Shown one piece after another: positions 1 to 5,821 of a stretch of 7,002 bases of DNA. The number at the start of each line of letters is the position of its first letter. Position 1 is the first letter of the stretch. Under the pieces are notes generated by a model, which had not been told where the DNA came from, ran no database searches, and saw only the letters and a list, made by a program, of their open reading frames with translations. Where the stretch lies: positions 1 through 7,002 of the forward strand of contig JAFYRZ010000078.1 in NCBI GenBank assembly GCA_017546745.1, read 5' to 3'. The translations under genes were made by a program, and so were the position numbers. Source of the DNA: Clostridia bacterium (lineage in GTDB: Bacteria > Bacillota_A > Clostridia > Oscillospirales > CAG-272).

Positions 1-730
1 CGCGAAGGCACTGGGTGGTGATAACGGGGGTCTTTGCGGGAACTATCTCGCCTCCCTCGACAGTACCCCAAACGCGAAGCGGCTCGCGCTCGCTCTTCTC
101 CTCCTCGCCGCCGATAAAGGGAATGAGGTTGTCTATCATCTCGGGCCACTCGTTAAAGGTCTTACCCGCACCGGAGATCGCCTGGTAGGTGGTCGCGATG
201 ACCTCCTTGATGCCGAACTCGCGGAGCGCGGAGAGGGCGGGAACGTAGGACTGGATAGAGCAGTTGGGCTTGACTGCGATAAAGCCGCGCTTTGTGCCGA
301 GCCTCTTTCTCTGTGCCGCGATGACCTCGAGGTGCGCGTCGTTTATCTCGGGAATTACCATAGGAACGTCGGGGGTCCATCTGTTTGCGGAGTTGTTGGA
401 AACAACGGGGATCTCCGCCTTGGCATATCTTTCCTCGAGAGCCTTCGTCTCGTCCTTCGTCATGCTTACCGCGCAGAAAACGAAATCTACCATAGAGCCG
501 ACAAGCTCGACCTCGTCGGAGGAGATAACAGTCATTTCCTTGATACGCTCGGGACATTCTGCCGTCATCTTCCATCTGCCCTTGACCGCATCGGAATATT
601 TCTGTCCTGCGGATCTCGGACCTGCGACGAGCGCAGTTATTTCAAAATAAGGATGCTCGTTAAGGAGCATTATAAATCTCTGACCTACCATACCGGTAGC
701 GCCGATGATACCAACTCTAAGCTTTTCCAT
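1..730 (-). CDS. asd: Aspartate-semialdehyde dehydrogenase, N-terminal two thirds (cut by window edge)
   Basis: Catalyses NADPH-dependent reduction of aspartyl-4-phosphate to aspartate-4-semialdehyde in the cytoplasm, the branch point to lysine/diaminopimelate, threonine and methionine. I translated the minus strand from the ATG at 730-728: 243 codons are open to the window edge with no stop. The protein starts MEKLRVGIIGATGMVGQRF, a Rossmann nucleotide-binding GATGxVG motif (residues 10-16). It has SNNSANRW at 111-118 and the active-site segment KPNCSIQSYVPAL, with the catalytic cysteine at about residue 157, then AISGAGK at 184-190. These match the archaeal/fungal-like class of Asd rather than the E. 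coli class. That class is about 350 residues long, so roughly 110 C-terminal residues, including the catalytic histidine, lie outside. A GAGGT ribosome binding site precedes the ATG, and a separate sigma-A promoter lies upstream. The gene follows the spoIIIA operon on the same strand but beyond a terminator. Confidence 0.95.
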   Translation of the reverse strand, partial: MEKLRVGIIGATGMVGQRFIMLLNEHPYFEITALVAGPRSAGQKYSDAVKGRWKMTAECPERIKEMTVISSDEVELVGSMVDFVFCAVSMTKDETKALEERYAKAEIPVVSNNSANRWTPDVPMVIPEINDAHLEVIAAQRKRLGTKRGFIAVKPNCSIQSYVPALSALREFGIKEVIATTYQAISGAGKTFNEWPEMIDNLIPFIGGEEEKSEREPLRVWGTVEGGEIVPAKTPVITTQCLR

Positions 731-764
731 TTTTTATACCTCGCTTGAAAAACAATTAATATAT

Positions 765-793
765 ATTTTAGCACATTCGGGTGTTTTAGTCAA
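765..793 (-). promoter_or_regulatory. Sigma-A promoter of asd
   Basis: On the minus strand there is TTGACT (788-793), a 17-bp spacer, then TAAAAT (765-770), with a TGC extended -10 directly before it. The -10 lies about 35 bp upstream of the asd ATG, leaving room for a short leader with the ribosome binding site. The promoter lies downstream of the spoIIIA terminator, so asd is probably transcribed independently during growth. Confidence 0.8.
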
Positions 794-845
794 TACGTGG
801 GGAAATATTTTGGAGCGCGATATACCAAATTTTCACTTAAATCTC

Positions 846-890
846 AAAAAACGGCAGAGGCGCTGTGCTTAAGACAACGCTTCTACCGTT
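846..890 (-). terminator. Intrinsic terminator of the spoIIIA operon
   Basis: Two 13-base arms, 850-862 and 878-890, form a stem with one mismatch and one G-U pair around a 15-base loop. On the minus strand the stem is followed by a run of six T (846-851, overlapping the stem base). It lies about 30 bp past the spoIIIAH stop. The plus-strand reading also has a T-run after the stem, so it could work in both directions, but no plus-strand gene reads into it here. Confidence 0.85.
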
Positions 891-920
891 TTTTATTTTG
901 GCCCGCCCAAGGGTGCGCAC

Positions 921-1469
921 TTATCTGTTGATAATGCTTACCTTTTCGGGCTCGATACCCGTCGTATCAAGAACGATCGAGAGGATCTGCGCCGCCTCTG
1001 CCGCCTTAAGGCTCTCCGCGCTCACGATCACGCTTACCGCGTCCTCGCTGATGACCGCAACGCAGTCCTCAAAGCCCTTCGCCTTGACGAGGGTCTCGAT
1101 GTTCGCCTCGTTCTGGATATCAACGGCGATCTTGGACATCTTTGCCTGTGCCTCTGCCTTTGCCTCGGCGCTCGATTCCTCGCTTTCGCAAACGAGCCTC
1201 AAGACGTCAAGCGCCTCGTCGCGGCTCTCCTGTCTATCGAGCGCGGTCGCGGCAAAGTAATCAAGCTCACCGCCCGCCCCGCCGGTCGCGGTAGAGTCCT
1301 GGTAATTGTCGTCCATATTGTTATCGCCAAAGCCGATCGAGCCCGCGGGATCGTAAAACCAGCGATAGTTGAGATAGACGGCGAGGGCGATAAGAACGAG
1401 CGAGGTAAATACCGCAACGCTCTTTACACCCTTTTTCGAGAATAGCCCTTTGATTTTTTCGGTTTTCAT
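921..1469 (-). CDS. spoIIIAH: Stage III sporulation protein AH
   Basis: Mother-cell membrane protein whose extracellular C-terminal ring-building (YscJ/FliF-like) domain, in model spore formers, interacts with forespore SpoIIQ to form the intercellular channel. The 182-residue protein has a short basic cytoplasmic N-terminus, one membrane helix at about 17-34, a Gly/Asp/Asn-rich linker (about 40-68), an acidic Ala/Glu-rich helical stretch (about 70-125) and a C-terminal alpha/beta domain ending VSIINR. B. subtilis SpoIIIAH is 218 residues, so this one is somewhat short. The ATG at 1469 has an AAAAGGAG ribosome binding site (1481-1488) 11 bases upstream. It is the last gene of the operon, ahead of a terminator. 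Unlike the other junctions, it is separated from spoIIIAG by 133 bp carrying a probable internal promoter. The identification rests on gene order plus domain layout, because this family is poorly conserved in sequence. Confidence 0.9.
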   Translation of the reverse strand: MKTEKIKGLFSKKGVKSVAVFTSLVLIALAVYLNYRWFYDPAGSIGFGDNNMDDNYQDSTATGGAGGELDYFAATALDRQESRDEALDVLRLVCESEESSAEAKAEAQAKMSKIAVDIQNEANIETLVKAKGFEDCVAVISEDAVSVIVSAESLKAAEAAQILSIVLDTTGIEPEKVSIINR

Positions 1470-1500
1470 TTTATTCGGTTCTCCTTTTTCTTGTTACTAA

Positions 1501-1529
1501 AGAGTATGCGAGGGGTCTTTCGCGTATTC
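1501..1529 (-). promoter_or_regulatory. Probable sigma-E-type internal promoter for spoIIIAH
   Basis: In the 133-bp gap between spoIIIAG and spoIIIAH the minus strand reads GAATACG (1523-1529), 14 bp, then CATACTCT (1501-1508). Against the known B. subtilis sigma-E pattern (KMATATW, 14-15 bp, CATACAMT) this is 5/7 and 7/8 with ideal spacing. The -10 also resembles sigma-G/K -10 elements, so another late sigma factor is possible. Transcription would start near 1494, just ahead of the spoIIIAH ribosome binding site. The rest of the gap (1530-1602) holds only a weak AT hairpin (1533-1550). Confidence 0.5.
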
Positions 1530-1602
1530 CAAAATTTTTCCGAAAAAATTGCACCGTGGCGGCTGTGCGGGTTGCGCTTTTTGCGAGGGCCTCGTCTCTT
1601 GG

Positions 1603-1962
1603 TCATATTACGCTTACGCGGTTTATGCCTATACCGAAAAAGTCTGCGACGAGCCTACGTATCTCGGCTCTTGTGGCGGTGTCGGATGCCTCGCAGTCGA
1701 TTATCACCGCCAGGACCTCGCCATCCTTACCGTATCTTATAAAAGCATCGCACTCGCCCGCGCCCGTAATGCGAGAGCAGGCGTCGGCTATCATTACCTC
1801 CTCGGTGTCGCCTACCGTATCGGTGCTTTCCTTTGGGGTAAAAAGGCTCGACGCGAGCATAAGAAGAACACCGAGAAGCGCAAGCCCGAGAGCCGCGCGC
1901 GGCTTTATTTTGCCGAGAGAGGAGAAAAAGCTCTCCTTATCCGAACCTGATCCTGACCTCAT
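1603..1962 (-). CDS. spoIIIAG: Stage III sporulation protein AG, unusually short form
   Basis: Ring-forming component of the SpoIIIA channel, on the mother-cell side of the intermembrane space. The product is only 119 residues. It has a short cytoplasmic N-terminus, a membrane helix at about 23-41, a brief linker (42-52), and a compact C-terminal domain ending in a helix plus strand (IRRLVADFFGIGINRVSVI, 101-119), the typical SpoIIIAG tail. B. subtilis SpoIIIAG is 229 residues and has an extra beta-rich insertion in its ring-building domain; here there is no room for it. The ATG at 1962 lies inside the end of spoIIIAF (26-bp overlap). A GGGAGG sits 12 bases upstream of it and an AAGGG 3 bases upstream, so the start is likely but not certain. 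The identity comes from position between AF and AH and from the C-terminal motif. Confidence 0.88.
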   Translation of the reverse strand: MRSGSGSDKESFFSSLGKIKPRAALGLALLGVLLMLASSLFTPKESTDTVGDTEEVMIADACSRITGAGECDAFIRYGKDGEVLAVIIDCEASDTATRAEIRRLVADFFGIGINRVSVI

Positions 1963-2383
1963 TCGCCCTTAAATCCTCCCTTGAAATCCTTTCTATTTTA
2001 TCTATATCCGAATATATCGCGCTGCCAAGGAGGGTTACGGTCAGGCGCTCGCACCCGATATCGGTTGTCGAAAAGCCCTCCGCCATAACTGCGACCTCGG
2101 AGGTGTCTCTACCTATCGCGTCTGCGATGAGCGTGCGTGCCGCATCCTCGTATGCCTCCCTTATCGCGCCGTCAAATTCCTCGGTCACCCCACCAGTTAC
2201 CTCGCCTATGCCCGAAAGCGGGTCAAGGGAGGATATCGCATCGTATATCGGGCTTATCAGCAAAGAAATGATCACCGTATAGACCGCACCGCGGAATACG
2301 CGATCACCCTCGCGGTAGGTGACGAGCGAAAGGAGGGAGGCAAGAGCCGAGAGGGTAAAGGCGCTGATGAAAATCTCCCTCAT
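1937..2383 (-). CDS. spoIIIAF: Stage III sporulation protein AF
   Basis: Membrane component of the SpoIIIA channel with a predicted ring-building domain. The 148-residue product has two membrane helices (about 5-21 and 33-49), an acidic helical linker (about 66-92), and a C-terminal alpha/beta domain containing the strand LTVTLLG (114-120) and a terminal VRIRFG strand. B. subtilis SpoIIIAF is 206 residues, so the C-terminal part is reduced here, in line with the short SpoIIIAG next to it. The start codon overlaps the spoIIIAE stop by 4 bp, indicating translational coupling. The family varies strongly in sequence; the call depends on topology and operon position. Confidence 0.9.
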   Translation of the reverse strand: MREIFISAFTLSALASLLSLVTYREGDRVFRGAVYTVIISLLISPIYDAISSLDPLSGIGEVTGGVTEEFDGAIREAYEDAARTLIADAIGRDTSEVAVMAEGFSTTDIGCERLTVTLLGSAIYSDIDKIERISREDLRANEVRIRFG

Positions 2384-3444
2384 AAATTCACCCCGCAGGT
2401 AAGGAAAATTATTATCTCCAAAAGGTAGAGCGCGCCCGATAGGGCAACCGAGGCTATCAGCGCATCGAAAAATCCCGCAAGCGCACCAAGCGAGGCAAGG
2501 TCGGGAGCGCCGATAAGCTCGGCACAGCCTTTTGCAACGCCGACGATAAGCCGGTAAGCAAAAAGCAGGGCAAGCGGCGCTAAAAAGGTGTAGAGAAGGA
2601 CCCCGACCGCGCCCGCACCGATCAGCCCCTTAGCATAGCCAAGTCCTCCCGCAAGAAGCGAGAGGGTCGAGGACACAGCACCGCCGACGAGGGGTATCGC
2701 GCTCTGCGCTCCGTACTTTATCGCGCGGATGGTCGCACTGTCGGCTGAGGCTGTGGCTATCCCCTGCGTAGATATGATAATGCCGATAAGCAGGGTGAGT
2801 ATACCGAGCGCCCTTGAATAAAGCTTGCTCGCACCGAGGGCAAGCCTTGTGTCACCGCCAAGGCTCGAGAGGATAGAGGACGAAAAGCTCGTTGCCGCGA
2901 TGAGAGGTAAAAGGCGCGAGCTTATCGCCGCAGTCAGCGAGGATATGATAACGGCAGAGCTTGCCCCTGCGGCAGAGCCGAGCGCACCGCCCGAGGCGAG
3001 TGTAAGCGAGGAAAAGACCGAGCTTATCGAAAGGAATATTCCGTCGCACTCAGAGAGTGAGGTGCAGACCGCGCGCAAAACGGGGAGAGCCGAAAGTGCG
3101 GATACCGAGGACAAAACGACCGAGAGGGAGGCGCGGATAAAGGACGCAGAGCCGACGGGCACAAGGTCCGAGAGAAGCGAGAGGACGGTAAGCGCAAAAA
3201 GCGTTATCGCAAAGGCGGAAAGCTCGCTTTTTTTGCCGAGAAGCCCGTCCCGTATGAGATTTAAGATCGCGGCGGGAGAGATCGCGGAATAGATGCTCTC
3301 GGTGTCGAGTTCGGAGAAGGGACTATCCTCGGGGAGAGCGTCTTCGAACTCCGTGATTATTTCCTCCGGCTCGAGTGCCGCGGCACTCACAGAAAGGGTG
3401 AGAAAAAGGGTGAGCGCTATAAAAATTCCGTATATTTTCTTCAT
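2380..3444 (-). CDS. spoIIIAE: Stage III sporulation protein AE, polytopic membrane protein
   Basis: Large multi-spanning membrane component of the mother-cell SpoIIIA complex, thought to help form the channel base or export apparatus. From the ATG at 3444 the protein has 354 residues (399 in B. subtilis). A clear signal peptide begins MKKIYGIFIALTLFL, with a likely cleavage after SAAA near residue 23. An acidic segment follows (26-50), then several hydrophobic helices to the C-terminus (about 75-93, 104-127, 160-185, 212-232, 252-270, 276-300 and 320-349). The segment YGAQSAIPLVGGAVSST (244-260) fits the conserved family core. A TTG at 3468 would add eight residues in front of the signal peptide and is less likely. 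Neither start has a good ribosome binding site, so coupling to spoIIIAD, whose stop lies one base upstream of this ATG, is the probable route to translation. Confidence 0.95.
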   Translation of the reverse strand: MKKIYGIFIALTLFLTLSVSAAALEPEEIITEFEDALPEDSPFSELDTESIYSAISPAAILNLIRDGLLGKKSELSAFAITLFALTVLSLLSDLVPVGSASFIRASLSVVLSSVSALSALPVLRAVCTSLSECDGIFLSISSVFSSLTLASGGALGSAAGASSAVIISSLTAAISSRLLPLIAATSFSSSILSSLGGDTRLALGASKLYSRALGILTLLIGIIISTQGIATASADSATIRAIKYGAQSAIPLVGGAVSSTLSLLAGGLGYAKGLIGAGAVGVLLYTFLAPLALLFAYRLIVGVAKGCAELIGAPDLASLGALAGFFDALIASVALSGALYLLEIIIFLTCGVNL

Positions 3445-3445
3445 T

Positions 3446-3826
3446 TCATTCAAGCAAGGATATCGCAAGCGAGAGTATTTTTTTGAAGTAGGGAATTACG
3501 AGCAGAGCGGACTCGATCCTTCCGCAAAGAGATACCACAGAGGACAGCGTCCTTTCACCGAGCGCCTCGCAGGCATCGGACGCAAAGCCGAAAAGATAGC
3601 CGATGCCGAAAAGCTTAAGCGCGACCGCTCCCGCCTCGGCTACACCTGCCGATACGGAAAGCTCCGTCGCATAGGAAAGCACCTCGGAAACGGCGCTTAC
3701 CGCAAGGGATAAGGCTATTACCGCCGTCACCGCAGAAAGAATAGCACTCCCCCGAAAGCCGCACTCGCGAAGCAGGACTCCGACGAGCGCACCGACAAGG
3801 GCAATAGCCACGACCTTACCCGTCAT
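3446..3826 (-). CDS. spoIIIAD: Stage III sporulation protein AD
   Basis: Small integral membrane protein of the SpoIIIA channel base. The 126 residues (133 in B. subtilis) are hydrophobic, with helices at about 4-20, 28-50 and 98-123, and the motif KLFGIGYLFGFASDACEALG (71-90), which corresponds to the conserved family region. The tail carries PYFKKILSLA (112-121). The ATG overlaps the spoIIIAC stop by 4 bp. It is paralogous in style to SpoIIIAC, its neighbour. The protein fits family length closely, and nothing appears missing. Confidence 0.94.
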   Translation of the reverse strand: MTGKVVAIALVGALVGVLLRECGFRGSAILSAVTAVIALSLAVSAVSEVLSYATELSVSAGVAEAGAVALKLFGIGYLFGFASDACEALGERTLSSVVSLCGRIESALLVIPYFKKILSLAISLLE

Positions 3827-4017
3827 ACACCAAAGGTCTGTCGCAAAAGCGAGAACAGTCCACCTATGCGCTCGGCAAGAAGCAAAAGGACGATAACCAC
3901 CCCGGCGAGCGATACGAGCCCGGAATAATCCTCCTTGCCGCAGGATTTCAAAATATGGCAGCTTACCGCTACTATCATACCGCCCCCCGCGACCTTCATT
4001 ACAAGATCTATCTCCAT
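3823..4017 (-). CDS. spoIIIAC: Stage III sporulation protein AC
   Basis: Short membrane protein of the SpoIIIA complex; 64 residues against 68 in B. subtilis. Two hydrophobic helices (about 6-24 and 32-55) flank a short polar loop, GKEDYS (27-32). The ATG at 4017 is preceded by TAGGAG (4023-4028) at five bases. That is one of the better ribosome binding sites in the operon, and it compensates for the 37-bp gap after spoIIIAB. The stop overlaps the spoIIIAD start by 4 bp. Confidence 0.93.
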   Translation of the reverse strand: MEIDLVMKVAGGGMIVAVSCHILKSCGKEDYSGLVSLAGVVIVLLLLAERIGGLFSLLRQTFGV

Positions 4018-4054
4018 ATTTTCTCCTAAAATCTATGTATTTGACAACCTTTAT

Positions 4055-4534
4055 TTACAAAAACAGTATGATCAGACCTAAAATTGCCGCTACCGTCAGC
4101 GTGCCCGCAACCTTAACGTTCTTCTCTGACAGCTCCTTTTCAAGCTCCAATGCGGCGGCGATCTTATCATATTCAGATGCCTTGCCGTCGCGCACGGAGA
4201 GGGTAGCACCGAGTCTTGTGAGAGCCTCCTCCAAAAGAGAAAACACCCTGCCGCGATACCTGCCCGCGACCCTTTGAAAGGCCGCACTGAGCGAGAGGCT
4301 TTCCTTATATTCGGTGACGAAGCCGCGGCGCAAAAGAAGCTCGTCCTCTACCGAAAGCACAAGCTCTCCTATCGGTGTAAGAAGGCTCCTCGCCGCATCG
4401 CTCGCGTGGCGCAAAAAGCCAAGCAGGGCGGTCGCGACCCTTATCCTTTCTTTTTCGTATTTCCCGTAGGAGCGAATGAAAATAATGCCCGAAAGGATGA
4501 GAAGAGAAGCACCTAAAAGCTTAAAATAGGTCAT
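4055..4534 (-). CDS. spoIIIAB: Stage III sporulation protein AB
   Basis: Membrane-anchored helical protein of the SpoIIIA complex, whose cytoplasmic domain resembles type II secretion protein GspF in known structures. The 159-residue product (171 in B. subtilis) has an N-terminal membrane helix (about 5-20), a long charged helical cytoplasmic region (about 22-140), and a C-terminal hydrophobic helix (142-159) ending at the stop. It is predicted to partner SpoIIIAA, whose stop codon overlaps its ATG by 4 bp. Confidence 0.94.
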   Translation of the reverse strand: MTYFKLLGASLLILSGIIFIRSYGKYEKERIRVATALLGFLRHASDAARSLLTPIGELVLSVEDELLLRRGFVTEYKESLSLSAAFQRVAGRYRGRVFSLLEEALTRLGATLSVRDGKASEYDKIAAALELEKELSEKNVKVAGTLTVAAILGLIILFL

Positions 4535-5409
4535 ACGAGCACCTCCGCGCGGGTGACCTCGATGCCGGATGAGGAAAGCCCGACGAGTACGTCAAACGCA
4601 CCGATATCTATCATTTCTCTAAGCCACGGCTTTGCAAGAATTTCAGCCCTTGTGCCTGCGTGGGCGGTCGCGATCATCGGCACACCGCAAAGTAGGGTGC
4701 GGCGCACCGCCTCTGCCTCGTCCTTCCCTATCTCGTCTATCACTATTACCTCGGGATTTAAGGTCCTTATCGCAAGCTCGATGCCGTCGGGACGGCGGTA
4801 GCCGGAGAGTATGTCCGCGCCGTATGCGCCCGAAAGCTCGCACCTCTCGTCTATCACCGCGACCCTTTTGCCGAGCGAGGAAAGCGAGGATATAAGCGAG
4901 CGCAGAGCCGTCGTTTTGCCAAGACCTGGTGGCGAAAATATCAGCATGCCCGAGCGAGCGGCTGAAAACGCGCGAAGAAGCTCCTCGCCAAAGGGGGAGG
5001 CGGCAAAGGGAAGCCTTATCACAAGCGAGCTTATCTCGCGCACACCGATAAGCCTCTCGCCCTCGTACCCCGCAACACCGCAAACACCGCACCTTACCCC
5101 ACAGCCGAGGGGGATATAGCCTTTGGCTATCATATCACGATACGCGTAGTGCGACCCCTCGGTTATCCTGTCAAGAAAGGCGTCGATATCCTCCCTCGTG
5201 ACCGTGGAAACGAGCCTTACGCTCTCCCCGAAAAAGAGAAGCGAGCAGGCGCCGAGGTGTCTTAGCCTTATCTCGCAAAGCTCTCGCGGAAAGCCGAGGC
5301 GGGACGAGCAGACGGCAAGTATCTCGCGCGCGAGCGCCCTCGGCAGGGCGAAAAGCACCCTTTCGACGATCGCCGCGGCATTATCCGAAAAGTCTTCATT
5401 TATATACAC
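4531..5409 (-). CDS. spoIIIAA: Stage III sporulation protein AA, channel ATPase
   Basis: Cytoplasmic ATPase on the mother-cell side that powers or assembles the SpoIIIA channel, related to type II/IV secretion ATPases. From a GTG at 5409 the protein has 292 residues (307 in B. subtilis). This start is chosen because AAGGAGG (5417-5423) lies 7 bases upstream. A TTG at 5502 would add 31 Lys/Arg/Thr-rich residues unlike the family. The N-terminal domain runs to about 145. The P-loop SPPGLGKTT is at 159-167, VIDERCEL at 185-192, Walker B VIVIDEIG at 221-228, and the ATAHAG segment at about 247-252. The first glycine of the P-loop, normally GPPGxGKTT, is Ser here; the lysine and threonines that bind phosphate are intact. 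This is the first gene of the operon, divergent from an AbrB-type gene; I could not find a convincing sigma-E promoter in its leader. Confidence 0.96.
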   Translation of the reverse strand: MYINEDFSDNAAAIVERVLFALPRALAREILAVCSSRLGFPRELCEIRLRHLGACSLLFFGESVRLVSTVTREDIDAFLDRITEGSHYAYRDMIAKGYIPLGCGVRCGVCGVAGYEGERLIGVREISSLVIRLPFAASPFGEELLRAFSAARSGMLIFSPPGLGKTTALRSLISSLSSLGKRVAVIDERCELSGAYGADILSGYRRPDGIELAIRTLNPEVIVIDEIGKDEAEAVRRTLLCGVPMIATAHAGTRAEILAKPWLREMIDIGAFDVLVGLSSSGIEVTRAEVLV

Positions 5410-5416
5410 GTAATAC

Positions 5417-5423
5417 CTCCTTG
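5417..5423 (-). promoter_or_regulatory. Ribosome binding site that fixes the spoIIIAA start
   Basis: AAGGAGG on the minus strand lies seven bases before the GTG at 5409-5407. It is the strongest Shine-Dalgarno sequence in the operon and decides against the longer TTG reading from 5502. Confidence 0.85.
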
Positions 5424-5441
5424 AAAGCGCGGTTTTTCTCC

Positions 5442-5477
5442 TTGTCGGGGTCGATTTTTGTCGATAAGTTTTTGTCG
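5442..5477. repeat. Three TTGTCG motifs in the spoIIIAA leader
   Basis: TTGTCG occurs at 5442-5447, 5458-5463 and 5472-5477 on the plus strand. The last two copies extend to TTTTTGTCG (5455-5463 and 5469-5477, 14 bp apart). They sit between the spoIIIAA ribosome binding site and the divergent abrB promoter, on what would be the 5' leader or promoter of spoIIIA. They may be binding sites for a regulator, or simply low-complexity AT-rich sequence. Confidence 0.4.
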
Positions 5478-5493
5478 TTTTTTTCGAAAAAAA
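5478..5493. promoter_or_regulatory. T7-CG-A7 perfect palindrome next to abrB promoter
   Basis: Seven T, CG, seven A: a perfect 16-bp inverted repeat ending 2 bp before the -35 hexamer of the abrB promoter. Such tracts bend DNA and can act as an UP element for RNA polymerase; AbrB-family proteins are known to favour bent AT-rich DNA. The element could therefore be an autoregulatory operator, an UP element, or both. Its function is inferred from position and symmetry only. Confidence 0.45.
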
Positions 5494-5495
5494 GG

Positions 5496-5524
5496 TTGAC
5501 AAGGCTTACAAAATATGGTAAAAT
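5496..5524 (+). promoter_or_regulatory. Sigma-A promoter of the abrB-type gene
   Basis: TTGACA (5496-5501), a 17-bp spacer, and TAAAAT (5519-5524) with a TGG extended -10. The -35 is consensus and the -10 has one mismatch. The -10 ends 50 bp before the ATG. Its strength suggests substantial expression during vegetative growth. Confidence 0.88.
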
Positions 5525-5574
5525 GTACCACGAAAGAACAAAAAGTTAATTTTTGGCAAAAAAGGAGAGAAAAA

Positions 5575-5814
5575 ATGAAAAACACAGGAATTGTAAGAAA
5601 CGTTGACGGACTTGGACGTCTTGTCCTCCCCCGCGAGTTCCGCAAGCATCTCGGCATTGAGAACGGCTCGCCTGTTGAGATAACGAGCGAGGACGATAAG
5701 GTGATCATCAAGCGCTTTAACCCGAGATGCATCTTCTGTAACGGGGACGGTGAGGTCACGGAATTTATGGGCAAGAGGATCTGCGCCGACTGTATCGCTA
5801 AAATAAAGGAATAA
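5575..5814 (+). CDS. AbrB/SpoVT-family transcriptional regulator with C-terminal zinc ribbon
   Basis: Small DNA-binding regulator of the swapped-hairpin AbrB type, expected to act as a dimer or tetramer on AT-rich promoter DNA in the cytoplasm. The 79 residues divide into an N-terminal AbrB domain (1-48, with NVDGLGRLVLPREFRKHLGI at 9-28, the classic core) and a C-terminal CxxC-x14-CxxC knuckle (Cys52, Cys55, Cys70, Cys73) that probably binds zinc. B. subtilis AbrB and Abh have a different C-terminal multimerisation region. Zinc-ribbon variants are, from general knowledge, common in Clostridia. The ATG at 5575 has AAGGAG (5562-5567) at seven bases; an in-frame ATG at 5515 would add 20 residues but falls between the -35 and -10 and so would not be transcribed. 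It is divergent from spoIIIAA and ends at its own terminator. Role by family: transition-state or sporulation control; the actual targets are unknown. Confidence 0.93.
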   Translation: MKNTGIVRNVDGLGRLVLPREFRKHLGIENGSPVEITSEDDKVIIKRFNPRCIFCNGDGEVTEFMGKRICADCIAKIKE

Positions 5815-5821
5815 AGCTTGT

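Noticed and set aside
1533..1550. AT-only hairpin (AATTTTT/AAAAATT) as an attenuator between spoIIIAG and spoIIIAH
   Set aside because: The stem has no GC pairs in its arms and would be too weak to terminate; a GC-rich partner stem just upstream is badly bulged.
1549..1972. Plus-strand open frames opposite spoIIIAG and the spoIIIAG-AH gap
   Set aside because: No recognisable domain, and they lie antisense to spoIIIAG, whose C-terminal motif is clear.
2825..3292. 155-codon open frame on the plus strand inside spoIIIAE
   Set aside because: Charged, low-complexity product (Glu/Arg/Ala) antisense to a well-supported membrane protein gene, with no family resemblance; it is a by-product of codon bias.
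3445..3468. TTG start for spoIIIAE at 3468
   Set aside because: It would place eight residues, including a charged and polar stretch, before an otherwise typical MKK signal peptide and overlap spoIIIAD more deeply.
5410..5502. Longer spoIIIAA reading from a TTG at 5502
   Set aside because: It lacks a ribosome binding site, and the extra 31 residues are low-complexity Lys/Thr/Arg sequence. The GTG at 5409 has a near-perfect AAGGAGG and gives the family length.
5515..5574. Upstream ATG at 5515 extending the AbrB-type protein by 20 residues
   Set aside because: It lies within the promoter spacer, upstream of any transcript start, and the ATG at 5575 has a strong ribosome binding site and the family N-terminus.
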